From assembly GCA_030635405.1 (NCBI GenBank), contig DAOVZA010000010.1, positions 1 through 15,898 of the forward strand: 15,898 nucleotides of DNA. Reading direction: 5' to 3'. Both the position numbers and the translations under genes were made by a program. The notes under the pieces are model-generated. The model did not search any database. It was given only the letters and a program-made list of their open reading frames with translations, and had not been told where the DNA came from. The stretch is from Desulfocapsa sp. (GTDB lineage Bacteria; Desulfobacterota; Desulfobulbia; Desulfobulbales; Desulfocapsaceae). Positions 7,082 to 14,994 of the stretch are shown here, one piece after another (within the stretch, counting starts at the first letter, position 1; each line of letters begins with the position of its first letter).

Positions 7082-8976
7082 ACCACTCCTCGCACAGAAT
7101 TGCAACAAAACACAGCCTCTGCCCTGTAAAGGTCCTCTGCTGTTAGCGTCTTCTCGTGAATTTTTAATGATGAGTGCATTAAAAGATACTGGCGCATTGT
7201 TCCGGCAAGTAAACCTGAAGTAATAGGTGGGGTGTAATACTTTCCATCAAGAAAAAGAATCAGATTAGTGATACACCCTTCAGTCAACTCATCACGTTCA
7301 TTTAGTACTATAATGTCAAAATGGTTTTCTTTTTGAGCCCTTGAAAATTCATTATTAAACAGACCTCTGTGACTGGTCTTATGGAAAAAATAAGGTGATG
7401 AAGAATCGCTGCGGTACTCTGAAAGATCTATTGTTGGCAGCCCATCGTGAGTTGCTAAGGGGACAGCTGGTAAACGGCGTAAAGAAGGTGCATCACAAAC
7501 CTGTGAAGTTGTCCTCAACGTACCATCCTTTGCGAGAGTGAGTCGAACCCTGTAACAATTTTCACCACTTTCTTTCTCTTTTTTGACTACATCAAGTACT
7601 TGACGGATTTCTTCCTCAGGAAACAGATAACTAAAATAATCTGCCGATTCCCTCAACCTGGAAAGATGCTCATCAAGCAGCCAGTAGCCTTTTTTAGGTT
7701 CCAAAAGAAGAGTCTCAATAAGATCAAAAACAGGAACCGGACTAGTGAGAAAGTCTGCCTTCAAAAGACATTCCTCCCACTCCTGCTCAGGATCAGAATC
7801 ATAAACAATCCCCGCCCCAATCCCCATCTCGCCCTTACCATCAGTAAGCCGAATGGTACGAATCGGGACATTGAATGCAGCATCACCATCGGGCGAGAAG
7901 TAGCCAATAGCTCCCGTGTACACGCCTCGTGGAGATTCTTCAAGTTCACGAATTATTTCCATGGTTCGTATTTTAGGGGCCCCTGTTACAGAGCCACAAG
8001 GAAACAACGCCTTCAAAACACTATAAATGCTACTATTTTTGAAAACATTTCCATCCGTTTCAGTACAGATTTTAGAGGTCATCTGCAGAACACTCTCATA
8101 CCTTTCCACATCGAAAAGAGATTTTGTAACCACTGCTCCACCATTGACCTGATGGCTAAGACGACCCAAATCATTACGAAGCAAATCAACAATCATCACA
8201 TTTTCACTGCGATTTTTTATGTCTTTTTTGAGTTCTTCACAAAGCTCCTGGTCTTCCTGCCAATAACGCCCACGCCTTGATGTCCCCTTCATGGGACAAA
8301 CACTTATGGATTTTCCATTAACACGAAAGAACAGTTCCGGAGAAAGTGAGAGAATATGCTCTGTACCAAGATGCATAATAGCACCATAAGCCACAGATTG
8401 ACTGCGGCGTAAATCACGGTAAAAAGCTTCTGGGGAGCCAGAAAAATCAAAGAGAAGTTTTAAGGTATAATTAACCTGGTAGGTATCTCCGGCTGCTATG
8501 TATTCTTTAATACGATGAATAGCCTCAAGATAATCTTCTTTGGATTGACTGGCAGTCAGGTTATCTATTTTAAAATCCGGAAGTGTTTCAACGGTGTCAG
8601 TTACCGGAAAAGAGGATTCACCATTCTCATGATTATACTTTAACGCTTCCGGAAAAACTCCAAATGACGCCAGTGGTGCTTGCCGGTTTTCTTGAGACGG
8701 TAAAATTCCTGCTAGACGTGCTTCCAACAGGTATCCAAACTCATAACTCATCCAGCCAGCAAGATACTTTCCACCAGCCAGTACTTTTTCCATTTGCGAA
8801 ATAAAATCCTTGGGATCATCACCTGAAAACAACTCCAGGCGGGTTTCCGGTTCGACAAAAAGAAAAGAATATTTGTTTTCTGCACTACAACGGGAAGTAT
8901 CAAAAAAGACATATTCATCGTTATCTTGCAGAGTTGTCAGCAGAGAATCTAATTGCTTTTGTTTCAATGGTCTCAT
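7057..8976 (-). CDS. pabB: PabB-PabC fusion: aminodeoxychorismate synthase component I / aminodeoxychorismate lyase
   Basis: This 639-residue bifunctional protein makes p-aminobenzoate for folate from chorismate. Residues to about 410 are a chorismate-binding domain, with LSPELFF (211-217), GSVTGAPK (328-335) and GAGIVYDSDPEQEWEE (387-402). K230 in the CPMKGT motif is diagnostic of aminodeoxychorismate synthase; anthranilate synthases have Ala there. Residues from about 417 form a class IV aminotransferase fold: FDLIETLLL opening, probable PLP lysine K533 in FFHKTSHRG, ELTEGCITNL (563-572) and TSGLLAGTMR (586-595). That part should release pyruvate from aminodeoxychorismate. The amidotransferase PabA is not in the window. 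AAGAAGGG (8988-8981) lies 4 bases before the ATG. The gene stands alone on its strand and overlaps the transglutaminase gene tail to tail by 25 bases. Confidence 0.95.
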   Translation of the reverse strand: MRPLKQKQLDSLLTTLQDNDEYVFFDTSRCSAENKYSFLFVEPETRLELFSGDDPKDFISQMEKVLAGGKYLAGWMSYEFGYLLEARLAGILPSQENRQAPLASFGVFPEALKYNHENGESSFPVTDTVETLPDFKIDNLTASQSKEDYLEAIHRIKEYIAAGDTYQVNYTLKLLFDFSGSPEAFYRDLRRSQSVAYGAIMHLGTEHILSLSPELFFRVNGKSISVCPMKGTSRRGRYWQEDQELCEELKKDIKNRSENVMIVDLLRNDLGRLSHQVNGGAVVTKSLFDVERYESVLQMTSKICTETDGNVFKNSSIYSVLKALFPCGSVTGAPKIRTMEIIRELEESPRGVYTGAIGYFSPDGDAAFNVPIRTIRLTDGKGEMGIGAGIVYDSDPEQEWEECLLKADFLTSPVPVFDLIETLLLEPKKGYWLLDEHLSRLRESADYFSYLFPEEEIRQVLDVVKKEKESGENCYRVRLTLAKDGTLRTTSQVCDAPSLRRLPAVPLATHDGLPTIDLSEYRSDSSSPYFFHKTSHRGLFNNEFSRAQKENHFDIIVLNERDELTEGCITNLILFLDGKYYTPPITSGLLAGTMRQYLLMHSSLKIHEKTLTAEDLYRAEAVFCCNSVRGVVQVRIDEL

Positions 8977-9065
8977 GCATCCCTTCTTATCAAGTCAAGA
9001 TAAAATTACCAACAAAAAAAACGCTAAAATCTGGGATCACACTGACGATAAAGGATATTCTCTTC

Positions 9066-9094
9066 TTGCGTCAGAGTGAAAAATAGGCTATACT
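9066..9094 (+). promoter_or_regulatory. Candidate sigma-70 promoter for the CBS/PFOR genes
   Basis: TTGCGT (9066-9071) and TATACT (9089-9094, 5 of 6 consensus positions) are separated by 17 bases. Transcription would begin near 9101 and leave a leader of about 105 bases before the CBS-protein ATG. A weaker TTGATT (9097-9102) with TAATAA (9119-9124) lies just downstream. Confidence 0.4.
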
Positions 9095-9194
9095 CTTTGA
9101 TTTCACGGCACTATTTCATAATAATTACTCATCAGTGTGCGAGGCAATTTTCTGCACCACTGTCAGTATCTTTTTTTTATTACCTGCATTTTAC

Positions 9195-9201
9195 AAGGAG
9201 G
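9195..9201 (+). promoter_or_regulatory. Ribosome binding site fixing the start of the CBS protein
   Basis: AAGGAGG lies 4 bases before the ATG at 9206. The frame is open back to an ATG at 9137, but the extra 23 residues have no ribosome site and are not part of the CBS fold, which starts within a few residues of the ATG at 9206. Confidence 0.85.
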
Positions 9202-9205
9202 CCCT

Positions 9206-9886
9206 ATGCTAATTAAGGATTGGATGGCAACCACCATACTAACCGTGGACGCCAACACCTCGGTCATGCGAGCCGGAAGAACAATGAAGGACAATAATAT
9301 CCGTAGATTACCTGTTGTTTCTCAAGGTAAACTTGCAGGTATCATCACAGACCGTGATTTGAAAGAGGCATCTCCCTCTTCAAAAACGGACATGGACATG
9401 CATGAGATGTACTACCTTCTTTCTGAAATGAAGGTAAAAGATGTGATGACCACCAACCCGGTTCGTTTAAGCCAGGAGGACACCCTTGAAAAAGCAGCGC
9501 TTGTCATGCTGAACGAGACAATTTCAGGTCTTGTTATTGTCGACAAGGATGACAATCTTGTTGGGCTCCTCTCTGAATCAGATGTTCTTCGTGGTTTTAT
9601 TCACGCCACGGGTATCCAGGATGGTGCTTTTCAAGTTGTTATGGATATGTCAGATCAAGGCGGAACCGTATCTCAACTCATAGACGTCCTTCGTCAAAAC
9701 CGTGCCAGAGTCCTCTCCATTCTTACTTCTTTTGAAGATGCACCAGCTGGTTCCAAACGCGTTTCCATCCGTATCATGCCATATAATGGTGAAGTTGATG
9801 AGCTGATCAAAGAACTTGAGGAAATGGATGGCTACAACATTGTAAGTCAAGGCGTTGATGATTTAAGCGATCTACCAAAAAAATAA
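9206..9886 (+). CDS. Two-CBS plus ACT-like domain protein (AcuB-like)
   Basis: This 226-residue cytosolic protein has a CBS pair: the first runs from about residue 3 to 60 (IKDWMATTILTVDANTS, IRRLPVVSQGKLAGIITDRDL) and the second from about 75 to 135 (VKDVMTTNPVRLSQEDTLEKA, ISGLVIVDKDDNLVGLLSESD). The C-terminal part, about 140-212, has the beta-alpha-beta pattern of an ACT domain (FQVVMDMSDQGGTVSQLIDVL and KRVSIRIMPYNGEVDELIKEL). This is the AcuB-like architecture. CBS pairs commonly bind adenine nucleotides and ACT domains small metabolites, so a sensor role is likely, but no output domain is present. The stop lies 49 bases before the pyruvate:ferredoxin oxidoreductase start with no terminator between, so the two are probably co-transcribed and this protein may modulate pyruvate flux. 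Confidence 0.88.
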   Translation: MLIKDWMATTILTVDANTSVMRAGRTMKDNNIRRLPVVSQGKLAGIITDRDLKEASPSSKTDMDMHEMYYLLSEMKVKDVMTTNPVRLSQEDTLEKAALVMLNETISGLVIVDKDDNLVGLLSESDVLRGFIHATGIQDGAFQVVMDMSDQGGTVSQLIDVLRQNRARVLSILTSFEDAPAGSKRVSIRIMPYNGEVDELIKELEEMDGYNIVSQGVDDLSDLPKK

Positions 9887-9935
9887 TTTATAAATAAAAA
9901 AAACCGTACCAACAACCAACAAAGGAGATTTACCT

Positions 9936-12900
9936 ATGTCGAGAAAAATGGTCACAATTGATGGTAACCAAGCATGTACGCATGTTGCCTATGCCACCAG
10001 TGAAGTTATCACCATCTACCCCATTACACCTTCTTCACCAATGGCTGCTGAAGCGGACACTAAAGCCACAGGAAAACAGGAAAATATCTGGGGATCAATT
10101 CCAGTGGTAACTCAGATGCAATCAGAAGGCGGCGTTGCAGGTTCCCTGCATGGCTCACTTTCAACAGGCGTCTTGTGTACCACTTTTACAGCATCCCAGG
10201 GTCTTCTCCTGATGCTTCCCAACATGTATAAAATTGCTGGTGAATTGACTCCCACCGTTTTTCATGTAACCGCTCGTTCCATTGCTGCACAGGGTCTCTC
10301 TATCTTCGGTGACCATGCTGATATTTACGCAGCACGTCAGACCGGTTGGGGTATGCTCTGCTCCCAGAATGTTCAGGAATGTATGGATATGGCCCTGATC
10401 TCAACTCAGGTATCTCTTGCTTCCCGTATTCCTTTTGTTCATTTCTTTGATGGTTTCCGTACCTCCCATGAGATTCAGAAAATTGAAGAACTGACCAACG
10501 ACGACATGGCTGAGATGATTGATGAAGACAATATCATCGCCCATCGTAATCGTGCCCTTACTCCTGATCGCCCAACCATTCGTGGTACTGCTCAAAACCC
10601 TGATGTCTATTTCACAGGCCGTGAAACAGTGAATAGCTTTTATGAAGCCACCCCGAAAATTGTTCAGGACACCATGGACAAATTTGCTGGCATTACCGGC
10701 CGTCAATATCATCTTTTTGATTACTACGGATCACCCGATGCAACAGATGTTATTGTTATGATGGCATCCGGTTGTGAAACCGTCTCCGCCACCATCGATC
10801 ACCTTGTCAGCGAAGGTAGAAATATTGGTTTGGTAATTGTACGACTTTTCAGACCTTTTGATTGTAAAGCAATGGTAAATGCTCTTCCTTCATCGGTTGA
10901 ACGTATCACTGTTATGGATAGAACAAAAGAACCAGGATCTGCTGGTGAGCCACTCTATCTTGATATTCGTGCAGCAGTTGGTGAAGCCACCGAGTCAAAC
11001 AGCTCAGCTTACCAACCATTGATTCTTTCCGGTCGTTATGGACTTGGTTCCGCTGAGTTCACTCCTACCATGGTTAAAGCAATCTACGACAACATGGAAG
11101 GAATGGCCCCTAAAAATCATTTTTGTGTTGGTCCAAATGATGACCTTGCCGGAACCAGTCTTAGCTATGATCCAGATTACTCCATCGAAGGTGACGATGT
11201 ATATCGCGCCATGTTCTACGGTTTAGGATCTGACGGTACCGTTGGTGCTAACAAAAACACCATCAAAATCATTGGTACTGAAACCGATAACTCTGCACAG
11301 GGTTACTTTGTTTATGACTCCAAAAAATCCGGTTCTATCACCACCTCTCATCTGAGATTTGGTAAAAACCAGGTTGTTGCTCCTTACCTTATTAATAAGG
11401 CCAACTTTATTGCATGTCATAACTTCACCTTCCTTGATCAGTACGACATGCTTCGCAACCTCGAAGATGGTGGAACCTTCCTTCTCACCACCGGATACAA
11501 CGCCAAACAAATCTGGAAAGAACTCCCTTCAAGTGTGCAGAAAGACCTGATCAATAAGAATGCTAAATTTTACATTATTGATGCTCTTGCACTTGGAATT
11601 GCTCTTGGTCTTGGCGCCCGTATTAATATGATCATGCAAACTGCCTTCTTCCTGATCTCAGGCATCATTACTGAGAAAGAAGCAATTGCGGCCATTAAGA
11701 CTGCCATCAAAAAAACCTATGGCAAGAAAGGCGACAAAATAGTGAAGATGAACTATGAAGCCGTTGACGCCGCAGTTAAAAACATTGTTAAAGTTAAAAT
11801 TGCAAAATCCACAGACGGTCATGAGAAGCCACCAATCGTTCCTGCATCTGCGCCTGAATTTGTAAGAAATGTCACCGCGAAGATGATTGAAGGAAAAGGC
11901 GATCAGGTTAAAGTTTCTGAGATGCCAAATGATGGTACATGGCCAACAGCCACAACCCAGTACGAGAAACGTAACATCGGTGTTAATGTACCTGAATGGC
12001 TCGAAGAAAACTGCATCCAGTGTGGTCAATGTTCTCTCGTTTGTCCTCATGCTGCTATTCGTATGAAGATCGGTAAAATGGCTAAAGCTCCAAAGGGCTT
12101 CAAAACCATTCCTGCCGTTGGAAAAGCTTTCAAAGGTTCCAAATTTGCCATCCAGGTTTTCACTCAGGATTGCTGTTCATGTACGCAGTGTATGGATGTA
12201 TGTCCTGGTAAGAAAGGTAACAAAGCAATCCAGATGGTTCCAAACTCTGACAAAATCCGGGACGCTCAACTTAAAAATGTTGACTACTTCCTTGCACAAC
12301 CCGAGGCTTCTCCAGCTGATGTTAATCCTGCAACAATTAAGGGAAGTCAGCTACTTCGTCCACTGTTTGAGTTCTCCGGTGCATGTGCCGGTTGTGGTGA
12401 AACACCATACATCAAACTTGTTACCCAGATGTTCGGTGATAGAATGCTGATTGCCAATGCAACCGGTTGTTCTTCCATCTATGGTGGTAACCTGCCAACA
12501 ACTCCATATTGTAAACGTGAAGACGGACGCGGACCTGCATGGGCCAACTCTCTTTTCGAGGACAATGCTGAATTTGGTCTTGGTATGCGTGCATCTGTAA
12601 GCAAACTTGGTTCTCAGGCTATTGAGCTGATGGACAAGGCTGTTGCTGAAAAACTGATCACCAAGAAAATGGCAACTGATATCAACAAAGCTGCTCAGAA
12701 GAACCAGATTGATATCGAAGCACAGCGCGAGCGTGTTGGTAAACTGAAAGCCAAACTTGCTTCTGCCGGTGATAATGTCATCGCCAAACGTCTTCTTGGT
12801 TGTGCCGATTACCTCGTGAAGAAATCAGTATGGATCTTCGGTGGTGACGGTTGGGCATATGATATCGGATATGGTGGACTTGATCACGTACTTGCTTCTG

Positions 12901-13478
12901 GCGAGAATGTTAACGTTATGATCCTTGACACTGAGGTGTACTCCAACACCGGCGGTCAGATGTCTAAATCTACTCCTCGAGCTGCCACTGCACAATTTGC
13001 AGCAGGTGGTAAGAAGATGCCGAAGAAAGATATCGGTATGATCTTCTCCACATACGGAAACGTATATGTTGCCAAAATCTCCATGGGTGCTAATCCAACT
13101 CAGGTTGCAAAGGCAATTGCAGAAGCTGAAGCGTATGACGGACCATCTCTGATCATCGCATACTCACACTGCATTAACCATGGTATCAACATGACTCAAG
13201 GTCTGCATCAGCAGAAGAAGGCTGTACAATGTGGCCATTGGCCTCTGTACCGATTCAACCCAGATCTCGAAGCAGCTGGTAAGAATCCTCTTTCCATTGA
13301 CTCAAAAGAGCCTACAATGACTTTTGAGGAGTATGCAATGGGCGAGAACCGCTATCGTATGCTGAAGATGATGAATCCTGAGCATGCTGACGAGCTTATG
13401 GCTGAATCACAGAAAGATGTTACTAAGAGCTGGAAATTTCTCCAGGCGAGGGCTGCAGCCCTAGAACCTGAGAAATAA
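9936..13478 (+). CDS. por: Pyruvate:ferredoxin (flavodoxin) oxidoreductase, single-chain
   Basis: This 1180-residue homodimer subunit cleaves pyruvate with CoA to acetyl-CoA and CO2, passing electrons to ferredoxin or flavodoxin. The N-terminal domain has T31 in YPITPSS, E64 in QMQSEGG and R114 in FHVTARS, the same numbers as in the Desulfovibrio africanus enzyme. The middle domain has GYFVYDSKKSGSITTSHLRFG. The ferredoxin domain carries two 4Fe-4S sites: C693-C696-C699-C703 and C746-C749-C752-C756. The C-terminal thiamine diphosphate domain has C817 and C820 (CAGCGE), C845 and C1079 for the proximal cluster, and GDGWAYDIG (970-978) to N1004 for the Mg-diphosphate site. All cofactor ligands are intact. 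AAGGAG (9922-9927) precedes the ATG. It is probably transcribed with the CBS protein and ends at the terminator 13616-13655. Confidence 0.97.
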   Translation: MSRKMVTIDGNQACTHVAYATSEVITIYPITPSSPMAAEADTKATGKQENIWGSIPVVTQMQSEGGVAGSLHGSLSTGVLCTTFTASQGLLLMLPNMYKIAGELTPTVFHVTARSIAAQGLSIFGDHADIYAARQTGWGMLCSQNVQECMDMALISTQVSLASRIPFVHFFDGFRTSHEIQKIEELTNDDMAEMIDEDNIIAHRNRALTPDRPTIRGTAQNPDVYFTGRETVNSFYEATPKIVQDTMDKFAGITGRQYHLFDYYGSPDATDVIVMMASGCETVSATIDHLVSEGRNIGLVIVRLFRPFDCKAMVNALPSSVERITVMDRTKEPGSAGEPLYLDIRAAVGEATESNSSAYQPLILSGRYGLGSAEFTPTMVKAIYDNMEGMAPKNHFCVGPNDDLAGTSLSYDPDYSIEGDDVYRAMFYGLGSDGTVGANKNTIKIIGTETDNSAQGYFVYDSKKSGSITTSHLRFGKNQVVAPYLINKANFIACHNFTFLDQYDMLRNLEDGGTFLLTTGYNAKQIWKELPSSVQKDLINKNAKFYIIDALALGIALGLGARINMIMQTAFFLISGIITEKEAIAAIKTAIKKTYGKKGDKIVKMNYEAVDAAVKNIVKVKIAKSTDGHEKPPIVPASAPEFVRNVTAKMIEGKGDQVKVSEMPNDGTWPTATTQYEKRNIGVNVPEWLEENCIQCGQCSLVCPHAAIRMKIGKMAKAPKGFKTIPAVGKAFKGSKFAIQVFTQDCCSCTQCMDVCPGKKGNKAIQMVPNSDKIRDAQLKNVDYFLAQPEASPADVNPATIKGSQLLRPLFEFSGACAGCGETPYIKLVTQMFGDRMLIANATGCSSIYGGNLPTTPYCKREDGRGPAWANSLFEDNAEFGLGMRASVSKLGSQAIELMDKAVAEKLITKKMATDINKAAQKNQIDIEAQRERVGKLKAKLASAGDNVIAKRLLGCADYLVKKSVWIFGGDGWAYDIGYGGLDHVLASGENVNVMILDTEVYSNTGGQMSKSTPRAATAQFAAGGKKMPKKDIGMIFSTYGNVYVAKISMGANPTQVAKAIAEAEAYDGPSLIIAYSHCINHGINMTQGLHQQKKAVQCGHWPLYRFNPDLEAAGKNPLSIDSKEPTMTFEEYAMGENRYRMLKMMNPEHADELMAESQKDVTKSWKFLQARAAALEPEK

Positions 13479-13501
13479 TCGCAGTTCATCAGCACTCCTC
13501 C

Positions 13502-13561
13502 TTTGCCCGTTCCGGCATTGTCGTATAGCTTCACTATTACGACAAGACCTGAACGAGCAAA
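13502..13561 (-). repeat. Hairpin element B with the conserved tip motif
   Basis: Arms 13502-13525 and 13538-13561 pair over 24 positions. On the plus strand four positions mismatch (13507/13556, 13513/13550, 13516/13547, 13517/13546). On the minus strand the first and third become G-U wobbles, so the structure is better on that strand. The tip is a three-pair TAG/CTA helix with a 5-base loop and one bulged base (T13537 on plus). No T-run follows on either side. Read on the minus strand, its tip matches that of the larger hairpin at 13683-13788. Its function is unknown. Confidence 0.8.
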
Positions 13562-13615
13562 TCTGGAATACTGCTAAACCGCTACACTTCGTAAGAAGTG
13601 AGAATTGAAAGCACA

Positions 13616-13655
13616 AAAAAAGGGCCTAGGAAGAATTCTTCCTAGGCCCTTTTTT
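13616..13655. terminator. Bidirectional intrinsic terminator, perfect 40-bp palindrome
   Basis: Six A, a GC-rich 28-base palindrome starting GGGCCTAGGAAGAATTC, and six T form a perfect palindrome with no central spacer, so the folded RNA has a stem of about 12 pairs and a tight loop. U-runs follow on both strands. It lies 137 bases after the oxidoreductase stop and about 140 bases beyond the convergent YkgJ-type stop, so it can end both transcripts. Confidence 0.93.
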
Positions 13656-13682
13656 ATGTTTTCTTAAATTACAATGAACAAC

Positions 13683-13788
13683 AAAGAGTTTTCCAGTGGG
13701 TCGCCACGATGAAAATGGCCACACTCATAATAGTAAAGCTATATGAGTGTGGCCATTTTCATCGTGGAGGCCTGCTGGGGAACTCTTT
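13683..13788 (+). repeat. Large hairpin element L with the conserved tip motif
   Basis: Inner arms 13704-13729 and 13742-13767 are perfectly complementary over 26 bases. Outer arms 13683-13703 and 13768-13788 extend the stem to 47 positions. On the plus strand 46 of the 47 pair: five as G-U wobbles (at 13691, 13692, 13697, 13698, 13701) and one G-A mismatch (13703/13768). On the minus strand the five wobbles become A-C mismatches. The tip adds TAG/CTA (13731-13733 with 13739-13741) around a 5-base loop, with A13730 bulged. It ends 8 bases from the YkgJ-type stop. There is no T-run and no open frame within it. It could be a structured RNA, an mRNA 3'-end protector or a miniature mobile element, and I do not recognise it. 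Confidence 0.9.
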
Positions 13789-13796
13789 AAAACCAC

Positions 13797-14750
13797 CTAC
13801 AGTTCAGGATCTACTTCCTCACCCCTTGCTGCCTTGATGTCTTTATATGCCTCTATTGACTCTTTCACAGAATCTTCCTGTTTCTGACTCATCTCCTTAA
13901 CCTTCTCCTGAATCTTATCTTCCCTGATGGACAGTCCTTCAGCACCAAAAAGAACATTGGCCAGATATTTAAAAGAAAAGAGCATCAACTCAACATCATC
14001 ATTTTTGATTTTCTCGACAGTCTCATCGTCAATGATGTAAGTATCAAGGAAAGTACTTTCAAGAATGAATCGTCTAAAATGGTCAAGGTCAGTTGATGTC
14101 ATAAAGAACATTCGTTTTGCCTGTTCCGACAAAGACGCCTGAGGACCAAATGATTTACGGCGCATAACCAGACGCAACCATTCTTTATTCATCTCGTCTC
14201 GAACATCAACACCCTGATCCTTACGCCATTCAGCGACTGTCCACTCTTTGTCTTCTTTAAAGCCCTTACAGTGATCCTCTTTAACGATAAAGAAGAACTT
14301 CTCTTCTTTAGCTTGGTCACTATCAGCACCCATATCACTACCACCCTCATGGAAATCTGCCATTCCAACAGGATAATAACGACAGGCTGAAGGACGGTCG
14401 GTGTATACTGTACAGCCCTCAGGAGTTACAAAAGGACATTTATTATCATCATCCTCACGAAGTTTCAGAGCAACACCTGGCATGTCTGTTTTTTCAAGAT
14501 AAACAGGGGTAGTGTATTCCTGAAGAAACTCATGGGAAGGAATCCCCAGGCGGTTCTTCAGTTGTAAAATATCGTATGGAGTCAGTACAATTTTAATTCC
14601 ACGACAACATGCGGTAAAACATTCCACTCCAGGATGGCAGCGGAACTTAATTTTAGATTCCAGTGTCAGTTTCTTTGGTAAAATATTTGAAGGGTTAAGC
14701 CCCTTACCAAATAGAACTTTTTCCTTACCTGACATATCCTGATCGCTCAT
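13797..14750 (-). CDS. YkgJ-family cysteine-cluster (CxxCxxCC-type) protein
   Basis: This 317-residue soluble protein carries the cysteine-rich, putative zinc- or iron-chelating domain of YkgJ-type proteins (PF03692). The ligands visible are C38, C44, C48 and C49 in RCHPGVECFTACCRG, then C105, C113 and C123 in the run NKCPFVTPEGCTVYTDRPSACRYYP. The metal and function of the family are not well established. About 180 residues follow the domain; they are acidic, helical and unrecognised, ending in a Glu/Lys-rich stretch that may form a coiled coil. No signal peptide is present. A purine-rich AAAGGTG site lies 5 bases before the ATG at 14750. It converges on the oxidoreductase gene and its transcript probably ends at the shared terminator 13616-13655, after crossing hairpin L. 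Confidence 0.88.
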   Translation of the reverse strand: MSDQDMSGKEKVLFGKGLNPSNILPKKLTLESKIKFRCHPGVECFTACCRGIKIVLTPYDILQLKNRLGIPSHEFLQEYTTPVYLEKTDMPGVALKLREDDDNKCPFVTPEGCTVYTDRPSACRYYPVGMADFHEGGSDMGADSDQAKEEKFFFIVKEDHCKGFKEDKEWTVAEWRKDQGVDVRDEMNKEWLRLVMRRKSFGPQASLSEQAKRMFFMTSTDLDHFRRFILESTFLDTYIIDDETVEKIKNDDVELMLFSFKYLANVLFGAEGLSIREDKIQEKVKEMSQKQEDSVKESIEAYKDIKAARGEEVDPEL

Positions 14751-14982
14751 CGCAACACCTTTTATTAATTAATTTTAGCTTGATATTTTTCTTTAGAAAA
14801 ATGAACCAGTATTCATTGAGTTGTACATAGTAAACACATAGCATGGCAGTGTCAAACCTAATTGCCTCAAGGTTTTTGGCATTTCATATTTTCCTTATAC
14901 TTTTAACTCATTTTTCTTGCTGTTTACCTGAAATAAACTTATAGTCGATTTCTTAAAATTAACTTTTTAATTTCTTTGTTTG

Positions 14983-14988
14983 GATAAT
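14983..14988 (+). promoter_or_regulatory. Candidate -10 box next to the start of the 64-residue gene
   Basis: GATAAT, preceded by TG, ends 6 bases before the ATG at 14995; TTAACT (14959-14964) is a possible -35 box at 18 bases. Transcription from here would begin at or next to the ATG, and no Shine-Dalgarno sequence is present, so a leaderless mRNA is possible. The 14751-14994 gap is very AT-rich and otherwise shows no gene or strong hairpin. Confidence 0.25.
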
Positions 14989-14994
14989 AATTGT

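Noticed and set aside
7600..8280. 226-residue open frame on the plus strand, inside the pabB-pabC fusion
   Set aside because: It is antisense to a clearly recognised enzyme; its translation is low-complexity, rich in Arg, Ile, Thr and Phe, without any motif, and it has no ribosome site. It is a by-product of codon use on the other strand.
9137..9205. Upstream extension of the CBS-domain protein
   Set aside because: The AAGGAGG site at 9195-9201 and the position of the CBS fold fix the start at 9206.
11658..12050. 130-residue minus-strand open frame within the oxidoreductase gene
   Set aside because: It is a shadow of a gene whose protein is fully accounted for; there are no supporting motifs.
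13502..13788. Integron attC recombination sites
   Set aside because: The hairpins resemble attC in size, but I could not find paired RYYYAAC and GTTRRRY boxes at their feet, and there is no cassette array or integrase nearby.
13683..13788. Ordinary intrinsic terminator for the YkgJ-type gene
   Set aside because: Neither side of the stem is followed by a T-run in the needed direction, and the stem is far longer than usual. The nearby 13616-13655 palindrome fits that role better.
13683..13788. Miniature insertion element with target-site duplication
   Set aside because: Not excluded, but no convincing direct repeat flanks the terminal inverted repeats, so I do not label it a mobile element.
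14876..14901. Promoter TTGGCA with TATACT upstream of the 64-residue gene
   Set aside because: The spacer is only 14 bases. There is also no matching -12 element for a sigma-54 promoter.
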